Source: Acidimicrobiaceae bacterium
GTDB lineage: Bacteria; Actinomycetota; Acidimicrobiia; Acidimicrobiales; Bog-793
Direction: 5' to 3'
Assembly: GCA_003136185.1 (NCBI GenBank)
Contig: PLDN01000119.1
Span: 11,124-44,595 of the forward strand
DNA length: 33,472 nucleotides
The notes under the pieces are model-generated. The model was not told where the DNA came from. It worked only from the letters and a program-made list of their open reading frames with translations, and did no database searches. Of this stretch, positions 8,305-14,588 are shown piece by piece. Each line of letters starts with the position of its first letter. Within the stretch, counting starts at the first letter, position 1. A program made the position numbers and the translations under genes.

Positions 8305-9807
8305 ATGGTCGCCACCGACGCGTTGCCAGCGAGCCTCTCACGACCGGTCGAGCACTTCGACGTGCTAATCGTCGGGGCCGGCATCTCCGGCATCGGTGGT
8401 GCGTACCACCTCACCGAGAAGTGCCCGGAGAAGAGCTACGTCATCCTCGAGGCACAGGACGCCTTCGGCGGCACGTGGCGGACCCACCGCTATCCCGGGA
8501 CCAGGTCCGACAGCGACCTGTACACCTTCGGCTACCGGTTCAAGCCCTGGACGACGGCACCGATCGCGACGGCGGAGGAGATCCTCCGCTACCTCGGCGA
8601 CGTCATAGAAGAGAACGACCTCGAGCCGCACATCCGCTACGGGCATGCCATCTCCAGCGCAACGTGGTCGAGCGACGAGAGACTCTGGACCCTCAATGTC
8701 ACGCGGACCGACACGGGCGAGCACCTCGTGTTCACGGCCAACTTCTTATGGATGTGCCAGGGCTACTACCGGCACTCGGAGGGCTACACCCCGACGTGGG
8801 ATGGGATGGACCGCTTCAAGGGACGGATCGTCCACCCACAGACCTGGCCGGAGGATCTGGACTACGCCGGGAAGCGGGTCGTCGTCATCGGGTCGGGAGC
8901 GACCGCCGCGACACTGATCCCGGCGATGGCGGCCGAATGCGCTCACATCACGATGCTGCAGCGCTCGCCGACCTTCTTCTTCACGGGCAGGAACGTGAAC
9001 GAGATCGCCGACACGCTGCGTGAACTCGACATCTGTGAGGAGTGGATCCACGAGATCGTGCGCCGGAAGATCCTGCTCGACCAAGCACAGATCACAAAGC
9101 TATGTCTCGAGTTCCCCGAGCTCGCGCGAGAGGAGCTGCTGAAGCCGATCCGCGAGCTGCTCGGGCCGGAGTTCGACGTCGACACTCACTTCAATCCTCG
9201 ATACCGGCCGTGGCAGCAGCGGATCGCCTTCGTGCCCGATGCCGACCTCTTCGAGGGAATCCGGAGCGGAAAGGCCTCCGTCGTCACCGACGAGATCGAG
9301 TCGTTCACCGAGACCGGCATCGCGCTCAGGTCCGGAGAGAGCCTCGAGGCCGACATCATCATCACGGCAACCGGGTTCAACCTGAGCGTGCTCGGCGACA
9401 TTCAGTTCACGGTGGACGGTGAGCCCATGCAGCTCTCAGACACGGTCACCTATCGCGGAATGATGTTTACCGGCGTCCCCAACCTGGTCTGGGTCTTCGG
9501 CTACTTCCGCGCGAGCTGGACGCTGCGAGTCGACCTGATCGGAGACTTCGTCTGCCGAATGCTCGGGCACATGTCCGACCTCGGAGCGACGGTTGTCACA
9601 CCGGCGCTCAGGGACGAGGACTCGGATATGCACTTGCTTCCTTGGATCGACCCGGAGAATTTCAATCCCGGTTACATGGCGCGAGGCATCCACCTCCTGC
9701 CAAAGCAAGGCGAGAGGGATCCATGGCGACATTCCCAGGACTACTGGACCGACAGAGACGCTTTGCCCGCTGCCGATCTCGACGACGGGACGCTCGTTTT
9801 CAAGTGA
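8305..9807 (+). CDS. Flavin-containing Baeyer-Villiger-type monooxygenase
   Basis: A 500-residue FAD/NADPH monooxygenase that would insert oxygen next to a carbonyl, or oxygenate an N or S centre. The FAD-binding GAGISG is at residues 24-29, FGGTWRTHRYPG follows near 54-65, and the BVMO fingerprint FxGxxxHxxxWP is complete at 171-182. The NADPH Rossmann motif GSGATA is at 196-201, and ATGF is near residue 355. This is the short, roughly 500-residue BVMO class. The ATG at 8305 lacks a ribosome site but has GACAAT ending 6 nt upstream. An LLM oxidoreductase gene starts 52 bp downstream, suggesting a shared oxidation pathway. The substrate is unknown. Confidence 0.92.
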   Translation: MVATDALPASLSRPVEHFDVLIVGAGISGIGGAYHLTEKCPEKSYVILEAQDAFGGTWRTHRYPGTRSDSDLYTFGYRFKPWTTAPIATAEEILRYLGDVIEENDLEPHIRYGHAISSATWSSDERLWTLNVTRTDTGEHLVFTANFLWMCQGYYRHSEGYTPTWDGMDRFKGRIVHPQTWPEDLDYAGKRVVVIGSGATAATLIPAMAAECAHITMLQRSPTFFFTGRNVNEIADTLRELDICEEWIHEIVRRKILLDQAQITKLCLEFPELAREELLKPIRELLGPEFDVDTHFNPRYRPWQQRIAFVPDADLFEGIRSGKASVVTDEIESFTETGIALRSGESLEADIIITATGFNLSVLGDIQFTVDGEPMQLSDTVTYRGMMFTGVPNLVWVFGYFRASWTLRVDLIGDFVCRMLGHMSDLGATVVTPALRDEDSDMHLLPWIDPENFNPGYMARGIHLLPKQGERDPWRHSQDYWTDRDALPAADLDDGTLVFK

Positions 9808-9859
9808 GTCAGCCCTAGTCCCGACGCACCCGCCGGCCGCGCCGGGTAAACAGGGAGCC

Positions 9860-10735
9860 ATGCAGATCGGCGTCGTGTTCCCCCAGACCGAACTCCCGAC
9901 GGATCCCGGAGCTGTGCGGGCCTACGCCCAACGGGTCGAGGAGCTCGGCTACCGGCACATCCTCACCTACGATCACGTCCTCGGTGCGGACCCCTTGGTG
10001 CACACCAACTGGCGCGGGCCCTACGACATCGAGACGACGTTCCATGAACCCTTCGTGCTCTTCGGGTTCCTCGCCGGGGTCACGTCGCTCGAACTCGTCA
10101 CCGGCATCATCATTGCCCCGCAACGCCAGACGGCCCTTCTCGCGAAGCAGGCGGCCGAGGTAGACATCCTGACCGGCGGCCACTTCCGGCTCGGAATCGG
10201 GATCGGTTGGAACGCGGTCGAGTACGAAGCGCTCGGGCAGGACTTCGCTACCCGCGGGCGGCGGGAGGAAGAACAGGTCGAGCTGCTCCGACGGTTGTGG
10301 ACGGAGAGGTCGGTGACGCATGACGGGCGTTTCGATCAGATAAAGGGCGCCGGGCTTGCTCCGTTGCCTGTCCAGCGGCCCATCCCGCTCTGGCTCGGTG
10401 GCCAGTCACCGGCGGCCTACCGGCGCATCGGGCGGCTCGCCGACGGCTGGTTCCCGCAGATCGTTCCGGGCCCGCCGCTCGAGGAGGCCCGAGCCTTTGT
10501 CGCGGAAGGGGCGGCCGAGGCGGGGCGGGACCTGTCGGCGCTGGGCATGGAGGGCCGGATCAGCCAACGCCCCGGTGGCACCGAGAAGTTGATCGATCAT
10601 GCCTCCCGCTGGCGACAGGCTGGGGCGACCCACATATCTGTCAACACGATGGCGGCTGGGCTCGACGGCGTAGACGCTCACCTGGAGGCGCTCGCCGAAG
10701 CAGCCGAGGCGCTCGGGGTCGCTAGCAACCGCTAG
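9860..10735 (+). CDS. LLM-class (luciferase-like) F420-dependent oxidoreductase
   Basis: A 291-residue TIM-barrel flavin/F420 enzyme of the bacterial-luciferase superfamily. Landmarks are GVVFPQTE at the first strand, RVEELGYRHILTYDHV, LVTGIIIAPQRQTALLAKQAAEVDILTGG and FRLGIGIGWN, then PIPLWLGGQSPAAYRRIGRLADGW. These are typical of the F420-dependent TIGR03619/03621-like group, though the cofactor is inferred. AGGGAG precedes the ATG at 9860 by a good distance. It follows the BVMO by 52 bp on the same strand, so the two probably form one transcript acting on related substrates. It could instead be FMN-dependent. Confidence 0.9.
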   Translation: MQIGVVFPQTELPTDPGAVRAYAQRVEELGYRHILTYDHVLGADPLVHTNWRGPYDIETTFHEPFVLFGFLAGVTSLELVTGIIIAPQRQTALLAKQAAEVDILTGGHFRLGIGIGWNAVEYEALGQDFATRGRREEEQVELLRRLWTERSVTHDGRFDQIKGAGLAPLPVQRPIPLWLGGQSPAAYRRIGRLADGWFPQIVPGPPLEEARAFVAEGAAEAGRDLSALGMEGRISQRPGGTEKLIDHASRWRQAGATHISVNTMAAGLDGVDAHLEALAEAAEALGVASNR

Positions 10736-10757
10736 CCATGCGTGCTAAAACGCGCTG

Positions 10758-11336
10758 GTGGTGTTCATCGTCGCGGTCGTCGTCGGCCTCGTGTTTGGTG
10801 GCGGTGACCAGTATCTAGGAAGCCTCAATACACCTGGCCTCTGGACGATCTCGGTGAGCCTTCTATCAGCGCCATGGCTCGTGTTGCCGTTCGCCTTCGG
10901 CTGCAGCCAGGAGCGCCTGAAGCGAGCGGCGGTCGTCGGTCTCGTCGTGACCATGTCGGCTCTCGCCGGCTACTTCCTCATGATCATGAGCCCGTTCGAG
11001 GGAGGTCGCTCGAGCTTCAACGGGACCGAGATCCACGGGCTCCTCTTGTCGAACACCCGCAACATCGTCGGAGGCCTCGTGACCGGGCCTCTCTACGGCT
11101 TCCTCGGGCAGCGGTGGCGCAGTCGGCGAGCGTGGGTGAGCGCCGTGCTCGTCGCGGGTGCGCTCTGCCTCGAACCGTTCGCGGAGGCTGCAGTCGGCCA
11201 TTCGTTTCCGGGCTCGTCTGTCGTATGGCCGGCCGAGATCGTCGTTGGCGTAGCCGTGGCCGGGTACTTCTTGGTCACGGGCCGCGCCCACCGGCGTCGG
11301 GACCGTTCGGGCGTCGGCGGGCCGACCGCTACCTGA
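10758..11336 (+). CDS. Polytopic membrane protein, DUF6518-like
   Basis: A 192-residue protein with five or six hydrophobic segments and a basic cytoplasmic tail (RAHRRRDRSG). The opening helix ending GLVFGGGDQYLGS and the order of loops resemble the actinobacterial DUF6518 family as I remember it; this is a loose assignment. Function is unknown. The start is one of two consecutive GTG codons at 10758/10761 with no obvious ribosome site. It begins 22 bp after the LLM gene and may be read through from it. Confidence 0.65.
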   Translation: MVFIVAVVVGLVFGGGDQYLGSLNTPGLWTISVSLLSAPWLVLPFAFGCSQERLKRAAVVGLVVTMSALAGYFLMIMSPFEGGRSSFNGTEIHGLLLSNTRNIVGGLVTGPLYGFLGQRWRSRRAWVSAVLVAGALCLEPFAEAAVGHSFPGSSVVWPAEIVVGVAVAGYFLVTGRAHRRRDRSGVGGPTAT

Positions 11337-11397
11337 CGAACGATGCGGGACGCGCCGTCACGCCTGGCAGCGGCTGAACCAGGAGTGAGGCGCTGCG

Positions 11398-11430
11398 GTG
11401 GATATCCACTGAGGCGCAATTGGATATCCT
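11398..11430 (+). promoter_or_regulatory. Paired GGATATCC operator and leaderless promoter of the first TA module
   Basis: GTGGATATCCAC (11398-11409) is a perfect 12-bp palindrome. Its core GGATATCC recurs at 11422-11429, 22 bp away centre to centre, about two helical turns. The second copy overlaps TATCCT (11425-11430), a TANNNT -10 box ending 6 nt before the GTG at 11437. The layout fits autoregulation by the antitoxin-toxin complex binding two adjacent sites. Confidence 0.6.
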
Positions 11431-11436
11431 TTCAAA

Positions 11437-11643
11437 GTGACCAAGCGCCTGATCGATGTGGACGACGAGAAACTCGACGCGGTCCGATCACTTCTCGGCA
11501 CCCGCACGCTCAAGGCGACCCTCGACGGCGCGTTCGACGAGGTACTCGCTCTCGATCGGCGCCGCCGGGCCTTGCTGGTGGAACGAGGCATCGACATCGA
11601 GGAGTTGAAGGATCCTGACGCCCGTCGAGCAGCATGGGGCTGA
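11437..11643 (+). CDS. VapB-type antitoxin
   Basis: A 68-residue antitoxin. The start TKRLIDVDDEKLDAVRSLLG and the following TLKATLDGAFDEVL are typical of the small ribbon-helix-helix VapB antitoxins that pair with PIN toxins. The C-terminus (ERGIDIEELKDPDARRAAW) is the presumed toxin-neutralising tail and carries the frequent AAW ending. Its stop overlaps the toxin start by 10 bp. The GTG start at 11437 sits 6 nt after a -10 box and 7 nt after a palindromic site, so translation is predicted to be leaderless and self-regulated. Confidence 0.85.
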   Translation: MTKRLIDVDDEKLDAVRSLLGTRTLKATLDGAFDEVLALDRRRRALLVERGIDIEELKDPDARRAAWG

Positions 11644-12056
11644 GGCCGTACTACTTAGGCGATACGTCCGCGCTCTCGCGGGCAAGACAGCCTGAGGTCG
11701 CCGCCCGTCTGGTACCCCTCCTCGAAAGCGGGCTCGTCGCTCGCTGCACGCCGACAGACCTCGAAGCCGGCTATTCGTCAATGAGCCCTGCGTCGCATCG
11801 CTCGATGCGGGAAGCCCGATCCTCCTGGCCATTCGTGAACATGGACCAGCGCGTTCTGGATCGTGCCGTGACCGTGCAGGACATGCTCGCTTTCAGGAGC
11901 GCGCAGCGCGGAGCGAAGATCGCCGACCTTCTCATCGCAGCAGCCGCGGAAGCTGCCGGGCTGGTCGTCCTTCACTACGACCACGACTTCGATCTGATCG
12001 CAGACGTCACGGGCCAGCGGGCCGAATGGATCGTCCCTGCCGGTCTCGTTTCCTGA
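11634..12056 (+). CDS. PIN-domain toxin (VapC)
   Basis: A 140-residue PIN-domain ribonuclease, the toxin partner of the preceding antitoxin. The four acidic PIN residues are visible: Asp10 in YYLGDTSALSR, Glu44 in CTPTDLEAGY, Asp98 in RGAKIADLLIA, and Asp116/118 in HYDHDFD. The protein should therefore be catalytically competent; family members cleave tRNA or rRNA. The glycine at position 9, before the first Asp, is unusual because a hydrophobic residue is commoner there. The ATG at 11634 lies inside the antitoxin gene. Confidence 0.88.
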   Translation: MGLRPYYLGDTSALSRARQPEVAARLVPLLESGLVARCTPTDLEAGYSSMSPASHRSMREARSSWPFVNMDQRVLDRAVTVQDMLAFRSAQRGAKIADLLIAAAAEAAGLVVLHYDHDFDLIADVTGQRAEWIVPAGLVS

Positions 12057-12075
12057 CTCCCGTGCACATGCATAT

Positions 12076-12104
12076 TGCATGCATCCCAGATATAATGCAT
12101 GCAT
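12076..12104 (+). promoter_or_regulatory. TGCATGCAT repeats and TATAAT leaderless promoter of the second TA module
   Basis: TGCATGCAT occurs at 12076-12084 and 12096-12104, exactly 20 bp apart, each centred on the palindrome TGCATGCA. A further ATGCAT is at 12068-12073. Between them a perfect TATAAT (12091-12096) ends 6 nt before the ATG at 12103, so the second repeat covers the predicted transcription and translation start. This is a compact autorepressor arrangement. No -35 consensus is visible. Confidence 0.65.
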
Positions 12105-12339
12105 GAGCAAGTCGATAACCATCCGTGACGTACCTGACGAGACGAGCGAGTGCCTGGCTTCGCGTGCGGCGGCGACTGGCCGGTCTCTGCAGGAGTACCT
12201 GAAGGCGCGGCTGGTCGAGCTTGCCGCCAGCCCGGACGCAGAGGCCCTCGTCGCGACGATCCGCGCGCGGAAGCTGGTCACAGGCGGGTCGGTCACCGTG
12301 GACCAAATCCTTGCTCACCGTGACGCCGATCGAAGGTGA
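12103..12339 (+). CDS. Ribbon-helix-helix antitoxin (FitA/VapB-like)
   Basis: A 78-residue antitoxin. The N-terminal KSITIRDVPDETSECLASRAAATGRSLQEYLKARL is the ribbon-helix-helix DNA-binding fold seen in FitA-like antitoxins: a beta strand followed by two helices. The C-terminal GGSVTVDQILAHRDADRR is the probable toxin-binding tail. The ATG at 12103 is preferred over one at 12079 because TATAAT ends 6 nt before it and the upstream codons lie in the operator repeats. The stop overlaps the toxin start as GTGA. Its sequence is unlike the first antitoxin, so the two modules are not a recent duplication. Confidence 0.85.
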   Translation: MSKSITIRDVPDETSECLASRAAATGRSLQEYLKARLVELAASPDAEALVATIRARKLVTGGSVTVDQILAHRDADRR

Positions 12340-12728
12340 CGGTGATTGACGCGTCGGTCATGGTGGCAGCGCTGGTCGACGCCAGCCCAGTTGGCAGCTG
12401 GGCGGAGTCCGTGCTGCTCTCCGGTCCGCTTGCCGCTCCTCACCTACTCCCGATCGAGACCGCCAACGTCCTGCGACGCCTGGCTCTGGCAGGCGACATC
12501 TCCTCCGACGTGGCCGCCCTGGCGCACCGGGACCTGCTCGCGATCCGGATGGAGCTGTTCCCCTACGCTCCCCTCGGGGAGCGCGTCTGGGAGCTGCGGC
12601 AGAATGTCACCTCCTACGACGCCTGCTATGTCGCTCTTGCGGAGCTCCTCCGCGTGCCGCTGGCAACACTTGACGCGAGACTCACCCGCATCCCCGGCGC
12701 AACTTGCGAGTTCCGGCTACCCATCTAG
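12336..12728 (+). CDS. PIN-domain toxin (VapC-like)
   Basis: A 130-residue PIN-domain ribonuclease with all four acidic positions in place: Asp5 (VIDASVMVAAL), Glu41 (LPIETANVLRR), Asp95 (SYDACYVALAE) and Asp113 (TLDARLTR). The GTG start at 12336 overlaps the antitoxin stop by 4 nt, implying coupled translation. The last 12 bp overlap the end of the convergent amidohydrolase gene. PIN toxins inhibit translation by cutting structured RNA; this one's target is unknown. It differs clearly from the other PIN toxin 280 bp upstream. Confidence 0.88.
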   Translation: MTVIDASVMVAALVDASPVGSWAESVLLSGPLAAPHLLPIETANVLRRLALAGDISSDVAALAHRDLLAIRMELFPYAPLGERVWELRQNVTSYDACYVALAELLRVPLATLDARLTRIPGATCEFRLPI

Positions 12729-13715
12729 GCGGTAGACCCGCGTAGCCGTACCCGAGAACATCGCGTCACGTTCGTCGATCGAGAACGGCGCAGCGATCTT
12801 CTTCAGGGCGTTCCAGAGCACCCGGTAAGACAAGGACAACCGGTCGACTGGAAAGTTCGACTCGAACATGCAGCGATCCGGTCCGAAACACTCGATCGCG
12901 TGCAAGTAATACGGCCCCTGCGCAGCGACGAATTCGTCTGACGTCGGCGGCCGTTCGGCCTCATTCCATCCGAACCCGTTGTCCGGCATCGCCAGCCCTC
13001 CCAGCTTGGCGACCACGTTCTCGCACTTCGCGATCTCGGCGATGTCGAGTCGCCACTGCTGGAAGATCTCCTCACGATGATCGGTGTAGACCCCCACGCC
13101 GAGCGGCGTGCCGAAATGGTCAAGGACCATGAGCGTCTCGGGTACTGCCCGCGCGAGCGCGGCGAATTCGCCATTCTGATGGTGGTAGTGCCACGTGTCG
13201 TAGGTGAGCGATCGCCGACCGAGCCGGGCCACTCCGGATCTGAACGCCGGATCGGCATAAAGACCCTCCCTCCCTCGGGGGCGGATCATGAGCGCTTCTG
13301 GATGCGGGTCGCTCGCACCGGAATGACGGATGCCGCGGAACAGACCCCGCCCGAGCTCGGCGTGCGCGTCGAGCAGCTCGTCGAGGTGCTCTGCGTCGGT
13401 GAGATCGGCATGGGCGACGATCCCGCCGATCAGCCGCTTCGGCCCCGCCAGAGCCTCGCCTGCGACGAACTCGGTCTCACCCGTCGGCGCGAGGTACGCC
13501 GGATCGCCGCTGCGATATGCCGCTCGGCATTCGACAAAGACGGTTCGCTCGACAGCATGACCACTACTCGTGTCAGCGGTGAGCTCGGCCAGCCCATAAG
13601 GCATCGCCCCACCAACAGGCCACAAGTGATGATGGGGATCCACGATCCGCTGATCGGGGTCGACGACGTCCTCCGCGACCTGATCAAGCCACTCATTCGT
13701 CATCGGTTCCGGCAT
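12717..13715 (-). CDS. Amidohydrolase (Amidohydro_2 family)
   Basis: A 332-residue TIM-barrel metal hydrolase. The metal-binding VDPHHHLW is at residues 25-32, with further conserved pieces GIVAHADL, GLFRGIRHS, LDHFG, AKLGGL and FESNFPVDR near the C-terminus, where the last catalytic Asp sits. Relatives include 4-sulfomuconolactone hydrolase, L-fuconolactonase and ACMSD-like decarboxylases, so hydrolysis of a lactone or decarboxylation is likely; the substrate is not determined. The ATG at 13715 has GAAGGA 6 nt upstream, which rules out longer readings. Its stop codon lies inside the opposing toxin gene. Confidence 0.88.
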   Translation of the reverse strand: MPEPMTNEWLDQVAEDVVDPDQRIVDPHHHLWPVGGAMPYGLAELTADTSSGHAVERTVFVECRAAYRSGDPAYLAPTGETEFVAGEALAGPKRLIGGIVAHADLTDAEHLDELLDAHAELGRGLFRGIRHSGASDPHPEALMIRPRGREGLYADPAFRSGVARLGRRSLTYDTWHYHHQNGEFAALARAVPETLMVLDHFGTPLGVGVYTDHREEIFQQWRLDIAEIAKCENVVAKLGGLAMPDNGFGWNEAERPPTSDEFVAAQGPYYLHAIECFGPDRCMFESNFPVDRLSLSYRVLWNALKKIAAPFSIDERDAMFSGTATRVYRLDG

Positions 13716-14021
13716 GATCGATCCTTCGCTCTCCTGCATTCTTGCCGGTAGACGAGGCGTGCGACGCCCGCATGACGGTCCCCGTCCAGATTGGTCACGA
13801 GGACGTTCGCTCGAGCGCCGACGCCGGGAGATCTCCTGAACAGTGGTCGGCCCGAGGAGGGGACTACTAGCGAGCGCACCCTTGAACTTCTGAGGGCGAA
13901 TGCGTCGCGAGATCACCTTGTCGGATGCGGGACCGCCGGCGGGGTCAACGGCACTGAGCGCCTGGGGATGGGCTCGCCCGGCACCCGTCGGGACGCCGTT
14001 CGGCTCCGTGTGCTCGGCTGC
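13716..14021. other. 306-bp intergenic stretch
   Basis: No gene is supported here. A plus-strand open frame at 13791-14051 has no homology I recognise, a poor amino-acid composition and overlaps the end of the Lrp gene. No clear promoter or hairpin was found apart from the GAAGGA ribosome site of the amidohydrolase gene at its left end. Confidence 0.5.
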
Positions 14022-14480
14022 TCACACTTGACCGTCGGAGCGGAGGAATGAGCCGAGAACCATCATTGTCTTGGTGCCGATGATGTTGCAGCTACCGCGA
14101 AGCCGGTCGATCACCCGCTTGAGGTCCTGGACGTCTCGGACACGGATCCAGGCGAGAGCATCGGGATCACCTGCAACGGTGAACACCGCGTGGATCTCGG
14201 GGATGTCAGCTGCGATCGCCTCGATGCCCTCGACTCGGGTGCTCCCGGAAAAGCGAAGCTCGGCAAAGGCCTCGAGGGGCCGGCCGAGCTTGGCGTGGTC
14301 GAGCAATGTCGTGTACCCGCATATCACTCGCGACTGCTCGAGTCGATCGACCCGGCGCTTCACTGCGGGGGCGGAGAGGTTGACGCGCGCGCCGATGTCG
14401 CCGAACGTCCTGCGGGCGTTCTCTTGGAGCAGGTCTACGATCCGTTCATCGACGGCGTCTAACACGATCGGGGATTTCAT
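14022..14480 (-). CDS. Lrp/AsnC-family transcriptional regulator
   Basis: A 152-residue regulator of the feast/famine family. The N-terminus has the winged HTH (DERIVDLLQENARRTFGDIG, then VNLSAPAVKRRVDRLEQSRVICGY). The C-terminal RAM/ACT-like ligand domain covers about residues 65-145 (EIHAVFTVAGDPDALAWIRVRD). It is divergent from the MdeB-like E1 gene with 108 bp between the starts. In Pseudomonas putida the Lrp-type MdeR controls mdeAB, so a role as amino-acid-responsive regulator of the adjacent catabolic genes is a fair inference. Length and domain order are normal. The ligand is unknown. Confidence 0.92.
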   Translation of the reverse strand: MKSPIVLDAVDERIVDLLQENARRTFGDIGARVNLSAPAVKRRVDRLEQSRVICGYTTLLDHAKLGRPLEAFAELRFSGSTRVEGIEAIAADIPEIHAVFTVAGDPDALAWIRVRDVQDLKRVIDRLRGSCNIIGTKTMMVLGSFLRSDGQV

Positions 14481-14497
14481 CGCGACATATTGCCAGA

Positions 14498-14520
14498 TTT
14501 ATGAGCCCTAATGGCTTAAA
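14498..14520. promoter_or_regulatory. Candidate Lrp/AsnC operator
   Basis: TTTA-tg-AGCC and GGCT-TAAA form a slightly asymmetric inverted repeat (14498-14507 and 14513-14520) between the divergent lrp and E1 genes. The position and AT-rich outer halves suit an Lrp-type site. The assignment is inference. Confidence 0.35.
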
Positions 14521-14553
14521 CCTGCGTCTTTCAGGCCAACTAGGAGGATTTCG

Positions 14554-14582
14554 TTGCGCTGCCGTACCGACGTTCTTAGAGT
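14554..14582 (+). promoter_or_regulatory. Predicted leaderless promoter of the MdeB-like E1 gene
   Basis: TTGCGC (14554-14559) and TAGAGT (14577-14582) are 17 bp apart. The -10 ends 6 nt before the GTG at 14589. Just upstream, AGGAGG (14542-14547) looks like a ribosome site but serves only an out-of-frame TTG, and an in-frame stop at 14577 prevents extending the E1 gene to it. Confidence 0.5.
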
Positions 14583-14588
14583 CTGGAC

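Noticed and set aside
13791-14051. 86-codon plus-strand frame between the amidohydrolase and Lrp genes
   Set aside because: No ribosome site, no recognisable motif, and it overlaps the 3' end of the Lrp gene.
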